A stretch of 36,097 nt of DNA from CAUZSN01 sp963582345. GTDB taxonomy: Bacteria > Planctomycetota > Planctomycetia > Planctomycetales > Planctomycetaceae. Of this stretch, positions 8,335-16,495 are shown in pieces (the stretch's first letter is position 1; every line of letters starts with the position of its first letter). The position numbers and the translations under genes are program-made. Under the pieces are notes generated by a model that had not been told where the DNA came from, did not search any database, and saw only the letters and a program-made list of their open reading frames with translations. The stretch spans positions 1-36,097 of the forward strand of contig CAUZSN010000015.1 of assembly GCA_963582345.1 (NCBI GenBank), read 5' to 3'.

Positions 8335-9345
8335 CTATTTTCTGCGGCCAGTTTGTCGACCGAGCTCGTCATCTTTCGGGAAAACAAACCAAACGTTTTG
8401 TTCGCTGCTGAACCGATAGTCACTGAACCTACAGAACTTGTCAGCACTTTGCCGATCCAATAGACTTCGACTCAGAATTTCTGTTGTGTCGACACGGACT
8501 AATACTACCCGGTGGTGTAATGGTAACACAGCAGGTTTTGGTCCTGCTATTCCAGGTTCGAGTCCTGGCCGGGTAATCCGTTTCGTTCGCACCGCCTCGC
8601 GGCCTTTCGTACAGACTTGTAAAACGCCAGCGTTTTCCGACGTATTTTGCTGCTCGAGGGATTCGGTGCGAGACAGTGCGGCGGGCTGCTGCATCGGATT
8701 TCGCAGCGCTTGTGCACCGGATTCTGCACCGCCTTTTATAGCCCGCTCAAAATGCTCGTCCGTGATCTGCAAGTAGTGCTTCATGGCGACCGGTTGCGAG
8801 TTGCCAATCCAGCCACAGATAACATGCATGGGGAATTCCTCAGCCAGTTCAGTTTCGCGACTGCTTCGCAAATTCTGAAACGGCTTTGACCAAGGCTTAA
8901 GACCAGCACGTCGAATGATGCGGTTCAGTTGCGTCCGCAAGTTGCTACTGATGGCCCGATACCGAGTGATTACATACTTCGAACCATCCTCGGCTTCATC
9001 AAAGACCGCCTCAAGGTGCGGTTTCAATTCCGGGAATATAGGAATGACCCGTGACTCACTGCCGACATGATGTTCCGTCTTGGGGCTTCTGACACGCATC
9101 CTGCCACGTTCCCAGTCGACTTCGCCCCATTGAAGGGAAAGATGTTCTGACGGGCATCTAAGGCCACCGTAACGGCTCAGCGCAAAGATAAGACGCCATT
9201 CTGCATCGGGGCAGGCTTCGATCACCTTGTCAGTCTTCTTATTTGGAAGACTAACCAGACCTAGCGTCGGAGTGAGACGGTAGTTGGCTAGTCTTTGGCT
9301 ATCGGCAACTCCCAAGGCACCGGGTCGGCTATCGCAGTCTCTCAC
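8335..9345 (-). CDS. Tyrosine recombinase (integrase), catalytic part; C-terminus read through tRNA-Gln in the integrated state
   Basis: The catalytic domain is clear: ACPDAEWRLIFALSRYGGLRCPSEH with the first catalytic Arg (R63), SPKTEHH with Lys (K89), FQNLRSSRETEL with the second Arg (R160), IGNS where GHS is usual, and MKHYLQ with the nucleophile Tyr (Y191). No recognisable core-binding domain precedes it, so the N-terminus looks truncated. From residue 257 (base 8577) the frame crosses the attachment site and reads the antisense strand of tRNA-Gln (ITRPGLEP...), ending at 8335 with sequence unrelated to integrases. In the excised circle the same frame would instead join a 63-codon tail stored at 11717-11526. 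It may be inactive because of the missing N-terminus. Confidence 0.8.
   Translation of the reverse strand: MRDCDSRPGALGVADSQRLANYRLTPTLGLVSLPNKKTDKVIEACPDAEWRLIFALSRYGGLRCPSEHLSLQWGEVDWERGRMRVRSPKTEHHVGSESRVIPIFPELKPHLEAVFDEAEDGSKYVITRYRAISSNLRTQLNRIIRRAGLKPWSKPFQNLRSSRETELAEEFPMHVICGWIGNSQPVAMKHYLQITDEHFERAIKGGAESGAQALRNPMQQPAALSRTESLEQQNTSENAGVLQVCTKGREAVRTKRITRPGLEPGIAGPKPAVLPLHHRVVLVRVDTTEILSRSLLDRQSADKFCRFSDYRFSSEQNVWFVFPKDDELGRQTGRRK
8506..8576 (+). tRNA. tRNA-Gln (anticodon TTG)
   Basis: The acceptor TACCCGG (8506-8512) pairs with CCGGGTA (8569-8575), with discriminator A at 8576. The anticodon arm is GCAGG-TTTTGGT-CCTGC with TTG in the loop, and the T arm is CCAGG-TTCGAGT-CCTGG. No CCA is encoded. 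Its last 24 bases form the left attachment site of the integrated element that starts here; the gene remains complete. Confidence 0.97.
8553..8577 (+). repeat. attL: 3' end of tRNA-Gln, left copy of 25-bp direct repeat
   Basis: It is identical to 11717-11741 over 25 bases, covering the T arm, the 3' acceptor strand, the discriminator and one base beyond. The flanking bases differ on both sides (C at 8552 versus A at 11716; C at 8578 versus T at 11742). Confidence 0.9.
8714..8732 (-). repeat. 19-base integrase-tail repeat, copy 1 (others at 11659-11677 and 31165-31183)
   Basis: The three copies differ at one base from one to the next. All encode the GGAESGA-like segment of integrase tails on the minus strand: copy 1 in the catalytic part, copy 2 in the detached tail, copy 3 in the tRNA-Met relic. 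They show shared ancestry of the three integrase pieces. Confidence 0.6.
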
Positions 9346-9356
9346 GGGTAGTGGGG

Positions 9357-9467
9357 TCAGTCACTGCTGTCGTCATCCAAGAGTTGATAGATGGTACTAC
9401 CAAAAGCGAAGAGGAGAAAGAAGCTCCCCCAGAGTAGAGCAAATGTACCGCTCCTGGAATCGGGCAC
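9357..9467 (-). CDS. Candidate 36-residue single-span membrane peptide
   Basis: A GTG start with GGGAG about 9 bases upstream opens a 36-codon frame: a short polar N-terminus, a hydrophobic span FALLWGSFFLLFAFGS, then YQLL and an acidic tail DDDSSD. It ends 11 bases before the integrase frame begins. It has no family that I recognise. The spacing, the start signal and the good membrane-segment shape support it, but at this length chance is a real alternative. Confidence 0.35.
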   Translation of the reverse strand: MPDSRSGTFALLWGSFFLLFAFGSTIYQLLDDDSSD

Positions 9468-9563
9468 TAAGTTGTCTCCCAAGGATTTTCTGAACAACAC
9501 TTCTAAGGCCGGAAAACCCGGTTTAAGCAGCGAACGTGAGCCTTGGAATACCGCTGGCTGGCA

Positions 9564-10595
9564 CTAGAGCACACGGGCGATGGTGAAGATGTATTGCGTA
9601 TCGCGTCGAGTTGGTTTGAACAGTGGGAATCGAACTCCGAAGCGGAGTTCGATTCGTTCAACGGGCGTGTAGGCGATCCCCGGCAACAGTTCAAAGAATG
9701 TTTGTCCTGCTTCATCTCCGCTCAATCCCATCGCTCCGCTCATTTCCAAGATCAAAGAGGTAAAGCCGATCGGAAATACTACCCCATGGTCGTCAGTGTT
9801 GTTGTGGGCGTGGTGTTGATTGGCGTGAAGCAACGTCGGCCCTTGGAAACTGTGAGTGAGTGCCAGACCATAAATTAACTCGGTATCGCCGCTTTCCAGT
9901 CCGATTTCTGTGCCAAATTGTGTATGCAGGGCTGTCCAGTTTCCCAGATCGTGCCAAGTGGTCACCGTAGGTGCTACGGCGGCTTCACCCCGGCCCAAAC
10001 CTCGTTCATCGTCGCCCGTGGGAATTTCGACTTCCAGATTACCAGAGAGAAAAAACATGTCGCCATCGACCAGCAATGCACGGCCGGCAACAGCAATGTC
10101 GCCAAAACCCGACGTGTTGGGATCGGTAACGCGGTTTATTCCGAGATACGGTGCTTCGATAATCAGGCCGAGTCGTTTTGTCAGTGCCCACTCCAATTCG
10201 ACTTCTACTTCTTGCTCATCCGTGTTGCCGTCCACATTGTTGCCTATGCGGTAGTCGAGAAAGAAATCCTGATGCAACACGGCAGGTTCAACAATGAACA
10301 GGTGGACGAGCGGTGTGCCTCGCCGGGTAAAATGTCGATGGCCAGGCGGATCGAACAGTTCTTCAAAGAAGCCACCCCGCACATCTTCGGCGTCGTGGTC
10401 GTGATACTGGTTGTCCAGCCAGCCATCATGGTCATCATCGTACCGAGCGGCACTTGCCGACGTGAGCGTGACAGGCAAACCTGCCCGGCGTGATTTCCCT
10501 GAAACCTGCTGAAACCAATCTTCGCTTCGAGCGGCTTGAAGTGGCAGCAGTATCACGGCGAGTGCAAGCAGGCAACGGATCGTCAAAACCTTCAT
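9564..10595 (-). CDS. Secreted outer-membrane beta-barrel protein, transporter/MetA-phenol-degradation-like
   Basis: The 343-residue protein has a clear signal peptide (MKVLTIRCLLALAVILLPLQAARS) and alternating amphipathic strands such as EQEVEVELEWALTKRLGLIIEAPY, FFLSGNLEVEIPTGD and IELRFGVRFPLF, typical of an outer-membrane barrel. The IEAPYLGINR and GFGDIAVAGRALL segments recall the MetA-pathway/transporter-type barrels found beside metal-efflux genes. It is rich in His and Asp near the N-terminus (DDDHDGWLDNQYHDHD) and again at HANQHHAHNNTDDHG, which could bind divalent metal. It is the main cargo gene of the tRNA-Gln element. Function is not established. Confidence 0.65.
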   Translation of the reverse strand: MKVLTIRCLLALAVILLPLQAARSEDWFQQVSGKSRRAGLPVTLTSASAARYDDDHDGWLDNQYHDHDAEDVRGGFFEELFDPPGHRHFTRRGTPLVHLFIVEPAVLHQDFFLDYRIGNNVDGNTDEQEVEVELEWALTKRLGLIIEAPYLGINRVTDPNTSGFGDIAVAGRALLVDGDMFFLSGNLEVEIPTGDDERGLGRGEAAVAPTVTTWHDLGNWTALHTQFGTEIGLESGDTELIYGLALTHSFQGPTLLHANQHHAHNNTDDHGVVFPIGFTSLILEMSGAMGLSGDEAGQTFFELLPGIAYTPVERIELRFGVRFPLFKPTRRDTQYIFTIARVL

Positions 10596-11038
10596 AGCTT
10601 GTACAGGTTCACGGGCTTAAAATGAAAATACAACCTTACCGTTGTTATCGGCACAATGCCCGGCCGGCCATTGTGGAAAACTTTGTGAAACCCGTAAAAC
10701 TCACAACTCGATACTGCCGCGTTATCGACGCGAAAGATGCGTCTGAATCGCTCGCGGCCGCCAACATTGCGCAGTCCACATGCGATGTTGTTTGTCTTTA
10801 CCGAAATCCGGTGGTGCCGATGATAGCCTGCCGTCGCTCTTCGTTCCACAAGTTGTCTCCATTTCAACACGCTTCTTGTCGTTGAAAGCGACCATCACGA
10901 TCACCTGGTGCGCACCTTACCCGGACAACTGCTTGGCTTGCGGCATAACCCGGGATTTCCCATTTACTACCAGCCTGGACCCGATTCAGGCTGAACACCC
11001 CATTCAAGATATAATGTCCGCATATTGCTGCCCACCAT
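10596..11038. other. Non-coding or decayed stretch inside the element
   Basis: No intact gene is seen. One plus-strand frame, open from 10827 to a stop at 10992, ends LPGQLLGLRHNPGFPIYYQPG plus four residues; it has the look of a protein C-terminus but matches nothing I recognise, and no start is evident. It may be the tail of a lost gene. Confidence 0.3.
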
Positions 11039-11448
11039 TTGGGCGAATTTGCCGTCGATGTAGCCGATCTTCCTGGCACCGGCCTAGGCGACGCTTTCCA
11101 ATCTAGCCGAACGTTCGACAGGATTCGTGCAAGAAACTTGGAGATTGTAAACAGCCAAGGCCAGATAGTTGTATCGTTAACCAGCAATCACTCGGGCGGC
11201 AGAGTATTCGTGGAGGGGGGAAGACGGTGAGACGCACCTGGCGCGACGGCTACGTATCCGTGGATGGGGAAGACGGTGAGGTACCATTAGTTGTCATTTC
11301 TGGCTCAGATGGCGGCGGCATGATCGACGTGTACAACTCGCTGGGAACGGTTGTTGTCTCGGTCCAATCCGATAAGACCAACCAAGGTGCCGTTTACGTG
11401 AACGACGTAAATGGCAAGACGACAAATGTGCTCACGACACGTCCTTGA
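11039..11448 (+). pseudogene. Frameshifted beta-repeat protein of planctomycete type
   Basis: Two overlapping frames (11039-11230 and 11227-11448) encode consecutive parts of one repetitive beta-strand protein: FDRIRARNLEIVNSQGQIVV, then VPLVVISGSDGGGMIDVYNS, then GAVYVNDVNGKTTN. They are out of register at a run of six Gs (11215-11220). One extra G would fuse them as RVFVEGGKTVRRTWRDGYVS and onward. A 15-bp direct repeat lies at 11217-11231 and 11266-11280. Similar small proteins with repeated xxVxNxxGxxVV units are common in planctomycetes and have unknown function. The N-terminus (TTG start) seems truncated. A sequencing error in the G run is the main alternative. Confidence 0.5.
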
Positions 11449-11480
11449 ATCGAGCGACGCAACAGTCGCAGCGGATGCAA

Positions 11481-11505
11481 TTAGGTGGACCGTCGGTCCA
11501 CCTAA
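11481..11505. repeat. Perfect 11-bp inverted repeat, candidate terminator hairpin
   Basis: TTAGGTGGACC and GGTCCACCTAA are separated by GTC, 32 bases after the stop of the beta-repeat gene. No U tract follows on either strand, so it may be a factor-independent terminator lacking a T run, a transcript-stabilising hairpin, or a binding site within the element. Confidence 0.55.
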
Positions 11506-11525
11506 CGAAGAGACTGACGATTCGC

Positions 11526-11716
11526 CTAATGTTGTTCACCCACCCGTGCCGCCCGGACCAAGGCCACAACCTCAGCTCGGATCGTCTCAGCCAGCGTCGG
11601 CCACCCTTCGATCACGGCTGCCAAATCGGCGTCAATCGGGCCGTTTTCTGCGCCAACTGCACCGGATTCCGCACCGCCTCTTTCAGAAATTGCAGTTTTT
11701 CTCGGTGAAATCGCAA
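11526..11716 (-). pseudogene. Detached integrase C-terminal tail, int(C)
   Basis: Directly continuous with attR on the minus strand, an open frame of 63 codons (11717 to a TAG at 11526-11528) reads VAISPRKTAISERGGAESGA, then VGAENGPIDADLAAVIEGWP, then TLAETIRAEVVALVRAARVG. GGAESGA also occurs in the tail of the catalytic part (residues 205-211), and DLAAVIEGWPTLAE-type helices are, from memory, usual integrase ends in planctomycetes. It has no start of its own; it can be translated only if joined to the catalytic part across attP. The last codon of the 25-bp repeat is split identically in both halves, so joining keeps the frame. Confidence 0.75.
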
Positions 11717-11741
11717 CAGGTTCGAGTCCTGGCCGGGTAAT
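11717..11741 (+). repeat. attR: right copy of the 25-bp tRNA-Gln direct repeat
   Basis: This second copy of the tRNA-Gln 3' end has no upstream tRNA body, so it is not a tRNA gene. It marks the right border of the element. On the minus strand it lies immediately upstream of, and in frame with, the detached integrase tail. Confidence 0.9.
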
Positions 11742-11774
11742 TTGACTCTTGCAAACATTCGCGTTCGGTCGTGC

Positions 11775-13112
11775 TTACTTTGCGCTGTGCGCAAGTTGGC
11801 TTGCAATCGAATGCCAGATCAGCCCAACTGAGATCAGTCCAAGCCCGATCATCCACACGAATGGTTCGACCCAAAAGGCAAGGAATAGGCAAAACGACAG
11901 GCCAGCCCATGAAATTACGCGAGGATAACTTCGCTCATCTTCTTTCAGTCGAATCGCCGCAAGATTCGTGATCGCATAGTAGATCAGCACGGTGAAGGCA
12001 CTGAATGACCAAGTTGTTTTCACGTCGCCGATTAACACCATCCCGGCAATCACACATCCAACGAAGATCACAACTGGATACGGAGTTGACGTCGTATCGT
12101 GGATCTTGGCGAACACCGATGGAATATCCTGTCGCCTTCCCATTGCCAGACCAACACGAGATAGACCCAAGAGCAAGTTCAGGAGCACGCCAAGCATTGC
12201 CGTAACGGCTCCGACCGCCACAATCAGTGCTGCACCGGGAACATCGACCTGGTCGGCCACTAATTCCAGTGGAACTGCCTTTTCTGTCCCGGCAGCCGCA
12301 AACGTCTTTGCTCCAACGACAGAAATACTGACCAACCCGACTGAGAAATACAGTGTCATCGAGATCAGCAAAGAAATGATGATGGCAATCGGGATGTTGC
12401 GGTGCGGTTTGCAGATCTCTTCTCCCAATGTGGCAATCCGACCGTAGCCTGTGTATGCCACAAACATCAGGGCGCAGGCTTCAAGAAATCCCGCCAACGG
12501 TGAGGAATGTTCAAACTCAGTCGCAAAGAAGGGAGTCAAATTTTCTGCTCCCGTGGCGAATGCTGTCGGTAGTCCGGCCACAACAAAGATGGTTAATGAC
12601 AAGAGTGTTACAGAAACAATCAAAATGTTCGTGATGCTAGAACGTCGAATCCCACTCAGGACCAACAATGTCAAACCAAACACAGTTGCCACAGCGAGCG
12701 GAACGACTGTTGCCGGTCGGTTTTGTCCAATGATGTTCAATGCGTATCCAGCACATCCCAGTGCCGCTGTCGCCGCTGAGGTGCTCTTGGCACAGAGAAA
12801 CATCCAACCCGCTGTGAAGCCCAAACTGGGATGAAGCCAACGGTAGCCATACTCGTAAGTCCCGCCGCTGACAGGATGATTGGCGGCCAGTTGGGCACTG
12901 CTCAATCCATTGCAAGTTGCCACAATGCCAGCAACCACGATGGATAGAATAACGGCAGGGCCAGCCACCCCTGCAGCGATTCCAGTGCCGACGAAAACAC
13001 CCGTGCCAACCATGGAGCCGAGACCCATCATCACCGCCCCGACGGCGCCGACTTGCCGCCTGAGCAAATGTTGCTTGTCTGTGGAGGTCGTTGATGTGTT
13101 CTGAGCAACCAA
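11775..13112 (-). CDS. APC-family amino acid permease
   Basis: The 445-residue, mostly hydrophobic protein has the helix-1 glycine motif GSMVGTGVFVGTGIAAGVAGPA of APC amino acid transporters, then SGGTYEYGYRWLHPSLGFTAGW, and LGEEICKPHRNIPIAI, a conserved cytoplasmic segment of the family. About twelve membrane spans fit the family topology. It probably imports or exchanges amino acids in the inner membrane; the substrate is not predictable. It begins just outside the right border of the tRNA-Gln element, so it is chromosomal. It appears complete, with an ATG start at MVAQNTST. Confidence 0.85.
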   Translation of the reverse strand: MVAQNTSTTSTDKQHLLRRQVGAVGAVMMGLGSMVGTGVFVGTGIAAGVAGPAVILSIVVAGIVATCNGLSSAQLAANHPVSGGTYEYGYRWLHPSLGFTAGWMFLCAKSTSAATAALGCAGYALNIIGQNRPATVVPLAVATVFGLTLLVLSGIRRSSITNILIVSVTLLSLTIFVVAGLPTAFATGAENLTPFFATEFEHSSPLAGFLEACALMFVAYTGYGRIATLGEEICKPHRNIPIAIIISLLISMTLYFSVGLVSISVVGAKTFAAAGTEKAVPLELVADQVDVPGAALIVAVGAVTAMLGVLLNLLLGLSRVGLAMGRRQDIPSVFAKIHDTTSTPYPVVIFVGCVIAGMVLIGDVKTTWSFSAFTVLIYYAITNLAAIRLKEDERSYPRVISWAGLSFCLFLAFWVEPFVWMIGLGLISVGLIWHSIASQLAHSAK

Positions 13113-13645
13113 GTGGCTCTTCCTGCGGCTATTTGAATAGAGTGATCTTCATAAGGTTCACCACCTCAATTTGTGTGGGCAGCGATCGCTGGCGGCAGAC
13201 GATGATATTGCGTGATGTTCCCATATCCAACCGTCGATCAGGGTAAGATCCGTAGCGTAATCGCTTACCCGACTGGAGATGTCCAATCGCACCACTGAAA
13301 TTTTCTACATGTGATCGCGGAAAGACGGTAGATTTTCTCACTTTGCAGGCTAGGGCTTCGATGGGTTTCGACTAACGCATCTGTGATCACAAACGCAAAC
13401 TCGAACGGAAAAATGAGTTTTTCGATGTCTCATTATTTCCGATGTTGTGACTCAAAACAAACTATAGTTATCTTGAGTTTTCTGGCCAAAAGGCCAACGA
13501 TGTGGAACCCGTCGGCGTTTCGAAAAGATTGAGTCAATGCGTCATGGACAGTTTTTCACTCATACGGAAAATACTTTCTGTCGTTCCAGCAGCATCAATG
13601 CTATTGAGCGACTTTCAGCCAACGAGTGCAATATGTTTCGGCCAG
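13113..13645. other. Intergenic stretch between permease and TolC remnant
   Basis: No supported gene is seen. A plus-strand frame beginning at 13502 reads SLIRKILSVVPAASMLLSD, which could be the signal peptide of the decayed TolC gene in another frame. The promoter of the permease should lie here, but I see no confident hexamers. Confidence 0.35.
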
Positions 13646-14224
13646 CCGGAAATGAAGAACGGCTGCTATGTCAATGCTCCCGCTGTGGAATCTAGACATG
13701 CTGCGAAAACTCGCGTTGGAAAACCAACCGGAAATTGCATCGGTCCGATTAAGAACTCAAGCGACTGCGTGGAAAATCGAATCCGCTTCGCTGTCGCGGA
13801 TGCCTGACCTCAACTTCAACCGGTTCTTCATAGACGACAACCGGCTGCCATCTGTCGGTGTCGGCCAAGACGCATGGTCGTTGGAAGCAATGCTCAACAT
13901 TCCGTTTATAGCGTGAAAAATACGACGCGATGGATTCCGAAGCCACTCGAAAGTATTGCGCCACCCAAGGCACGACCCGTCACTACGACACTCTGTTGTC
14001 TGACTCTTCTGGAACAAACCCACACTGCTGAGGAAACGGCGAAACTTTATACACAAACAATTTTTCTCCAAACCCGACAAGCCTTGCAGACTGACCAGCA
14101 GCCCTATGCCCAAGACAAAGTCGAATTTAACCGGATCATTCGCGACTTCCGTAGTGTAATTACTCTCGAAATCGGCTATCACCGGTCCTTCACAGAGATG
14201 CCAACGGCTCTTGCAAAAATCTAG
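13646..14224 (+). pseudogene. Decayed TolC-family outer membrane efflux protein
   Basis: Three frames carry consecutive TolC-like pieces. Frame 1 (to about 13915) has LPLWNLDMLRKLALENQPEI and DLNFNRFFIDDNRLPSVGVG. Frame 2 reads REKYDAMDSEATRKYCATQ from about 13916. Frame 3 reads EETAKLYTQTIFLQTRQALQ, DKVEFNRIIRDFRSVITLEI and GYHRSFTEMPTALAKI, ending at 14224. The KLYxxTILPQARQALxxDQxxY and long helical RDF segments are typical of the C-terminal half of TolC channels from heavy-metal (Cus/Czc) efflux operons. The N-terminal half is missing or unrecognisable, and the CusA/CusB partners are absent. It lies 48 bases upstream of the metal ATPase. Confidence 0.75.
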
Positions 14225-14272
14225 CAGGCAACCGGAGTGGACTCCACATTGGCTAAGTGACTTAATGCCGGA

Positions 14273-16420
14273 ATGCATCGTATGCAAAAGCGAGCACAGT
14301 TTCGCGTGGACGGATTGGGCTGTGCCGAGGAAGTTTTGCTGCTGGAGCAAGCAATTCAGGATCGTCCGGGCATCCAACAATTGGCGTTCGACGTACTGAA
14401 CGCTCGCATGAGTGTCACGTTTGACGACAAGGTCACGTCCTCCAAGACGATCATGCAACTCGTCTTGAAGACCGGCATGCAAGCACATCCTTGGCACGCG
14501 GCTGGTTCTGACGAACCAAAACAAAGGGTGATGACCAACCGACGTTTCGTAATCACCAGCGTCGCCGGGCTGTTGCTGACTATTGGCTTCGCTTCACACG
14601 TGTGGGAAACAAGTTTATTGCAGGCACTCCGTGGCCAGGCCGTGCCATTCGTTGCACAGGTCTTCTTCGCGGGTTCGATCCTTGCAGGTATCTGGTTGGT
14701 CGTACCCAAAGCTCTGGTTTCCCTGCGTTACGGGCACCCCGACATGAATCTGTTAATGAGCGTAGCAGTGGCTGGCGCGATCGTTCTAGGCGAATGGTTC
14801 GAAGCCGCCACGATCACGTTTTTGTTCGCGGTAGCTCTATTGCTGGAGCAGTGGAGCCTGGGACGGACCCGCCGAGCGATCTCGACACTGTTAGACCTGT
14901 CGCCGCCCACAGCGCGCCGAGTTGATCCTAGCAGCGGAGAAATTCGCGAATTGTTAGTCGAAGACGTTGAGGTCGGTTCAACCATCTCCGTTCGTCCGGG
15001 CGAAAGGATCCCGTTGGACGGATCCGTGACAAAAGGGGAATCGTCCGTGAACGAAGCTGCCATTACGGGCGAATCAAACTTCGTCCCGAAACAACCGGGC
15101 GCCCCATTGTTTGCGGGAACGGTCAACGAGGGTGGTGTCTTGGAATTTGAAGTCCTGAAGCCAGCGAGTGACACAACCTTAGCACGGATCGTTCACATGG
15201 TTCAGGATGCGCATGCCAGGCGAGCGTCAAGCGAGCAGTGGGTGGAAAAGTTTGCTCGCCGCTACACTCCACTGATGATGGCCCTGGCAGTTGCCGTGAT
15301 CCCACCATTGTTATTTTCGGCCGGATGGGAGACATGGGTCTATCGCGGCCTAGTCGTGCTGGTGATTGCCTGCCCGTGTGCACTCGTAATTTCAACGCCG
15401 GTCAGCATTTTTTGCGGCCTGGCCTCGGCGGCGCGTCATGGTGTGCTGGTCAAAGGCGGCAAGCACTTGGAATCGGTGGCCCACTTGCGGGCGATTGCGC
15501 TGGACAAGACGGGCACACTCACCTTCGGACGCCCGGTGGTCCAACAGATCGTACCTTTTAACGGACACACAAAATCCGAATTGTTGGAACGCGCTGCCGC
15601 GATGGAATCGCACAGCCAGCATCCGCTGGCGCGAGCCATTCTGTACCGAGCTGAGAAAGAACATATTGTCTTCACTCAAGCTGATGAATTTCGCCTTCTG
15701 AGCGGGAAAGGAGCCGAAGCTATTTTTTTCGGCAAACCGTTCTGGATTGGTAGTCATCGGCTGATGCACGAAAAAGGCGAGGAAACTCCAGAGGTCCATG
15801 ACAGGGCCGTAGAAATGGAAGACGCCGGCCATTCGGTCGTGGCAATTGGAAACGCCGAGCATGTCTGCGGACTAATTAGCATGGCCGACAACGTACGAGA
15901 TGGTGCGCCGATCTTGGTTGCTCAGTTGAAACAATTTGGCGTACGACACGTTTGCATGCTGACCGGAGACAACGAAGAAACAGCTCGGGCTGTTGCCGAA
16001 GTAACCGGTGTCGACGAGTATCGGTCTGAATTTCTGCCGGAAGACAAGGTCTGCGAAATCGAACAACTCCGAAAACGTTACGGGACGGTGGGAATGGTTG
16101 GCGATGGAGTTAACGACGCACCTGCTATGGCTGTCTCTTCGTTAGGAATCGCGATGGGCGCCGCCGGTACGGACACCGCCATCGAAACGGCCGACGTCGC
16201 CTTGATGTCAGATGACCTTTCCAAAATCCCCTGGCTAATCGCTCATGCCCGCCGCACTCTGTCGATTGTCAAACAGAACATCGCGTTTGCTTTGGGGCTG
16301 AAGCTGCTGTTCGTCGTACTGACGCTAGTCGGTGCTGCGTCGCTCTGGATGGCTATTGTCACCGATACCGGGGCGTCGCTGTTAGTAATCTTTAATGGAT
16401 TGCGCTTGCTGAAAGCGTGA
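14273..16420 (+). CDS. zntA: Zn2+/Cd2+/Pb2+-type P1B ATPase (ZntA/CadA-like)
   Basis: The 715-residue ATPase pumps soft divalent metals out of the cytoplasm. Order: an N-terminal HMA-like domain with GLGCAEEVLLLE (usual form GMDCxxC, so one Cys is lost), TM segments from residue 90, actuator TGES, the membrane metal site ACPCALVISTP, phosphorylation DKTGTLT, the SQHPLA histidine segment, MLTGDNEETARAVA, and GDGVNDAPA. Near the end, ALGLKLLFVVLTL and IVTDTGASLLV supply the Lys and Asp-Thr-Gly residues of the Zn/Cd (P1B-2) class. The start is the ATG at 14273, or 14282. No metal-responsive regulator is adjacent. Specificity is inferred from motifs. Confidence 0.9.
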   Translation: MHRMQKRAQFRVDGLGCAEEVLLLEQAIQDRPGIQQLAFDVLNARMSVTFDDKVTSSKTIMQLVLKTGMQAHPWHAAGSDEPKQRVMTNRRFVITSVAGLLLTIGFASHVWETSLLQALRGQAVPFVAQVFFAGSILAGIWLVVPKALVSLRYGHPDMNLLMSVAVAGAIVLGEWFEAATITFLFAVALLLEQWSLGRTRRAISTLLDLSPPTARRVDPSSGEIRELLVEDVEVGSTISVRPGERIPLDGSVTKGESSVNEAAITGESNFVPKQPGAPLFAGTVNEGGVLEFEVLKPASDTTLARIVHMVQDAHARRASSEQWVEKFARRYTPLMMALAVAVIPPLLFSAGWETWVYRGLVVLVIACPCALVISTPVSIFCGLASAARHGVLVKGGKHLESVAHLRAIALDKTGTLTFGRPVVQQIVPFNGHTKSELLERAAAMESHSQHPLARAILYRAEKEHIVFTQADEFRLLSGKGAEAIFFGKPFWIGSHRLMHEKGEETPEVHDRAVEMEDAGHSVVAIGNAEHVCGLISMADNVRDGAPILVAQLKQFGVRHVCMLTGDNEETARAVAEVTGVDEYRSEFLPEDKVCEIEQLRKRYGTVGMVGDGVNDAPAMAVSSLGIAMGAAGTDTAIETADVALMSDDLSKIPWLIAHARRTLSIVKQNIAFALGLKLLFVVLTLVGAASLWMAIVTDTGASLLVIFNGLRLLKA

Positions 16421-16495
16421 ATCTGTTCGTAATGCTGTTCACTGGATTTTTGGCTACGGCCGAAGACCGCATTAAAATACCAATTCTCGAACAAT

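Larger units (their letters stand above)
8553..11741. mobile_element. 3.2-kb integrated element in tRNA-Gln
   Basis: A 25-bp perfect direct repeat (8553-8577 and 11717-11741) made of the tRNA-Gln 3' end brackets this segment. It carries an integrase catalytic part at the tRNA end, a tiny membrane peptide gene, an outer-membrane protein gene, a frameshifted beta-repeat gene and the detached integrase tail at the far end. The intact tRNA lies on the left. Outside the right repeat, chromosomal genes (an APC permease) begin within 35 bases. The small size and the defective genes suggest a shrunken island rather than a currently complete one. Confidence 0.82.

Noticed and set aside
8274..8447. An N-terminal extension of 58 residues on the radical SAM protein.
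   Set aside because: It has no family similarity, and the ATG at 8273 is preceded by AAGAAG and followed at once by the expected domain start.
8335..8577. The integrase C-terminus beyond residue 257 (GIAGPKPAVLPLHHR onward) as a genuine domain.
   Set aside because: It is simply antisense tRNA-Gln and flanking chromosome; real tail-like sequence is found at the other end of the element.
11612..11806. A minus-strand frame reading KEAVRNPVQLAQKTARL across attR.
   Set aside because: It is out of phase with the integrase; the neighbouring phase gives the longer tail with GGAESGA and DLAAVIEGW and joins the catalytic part in frame.
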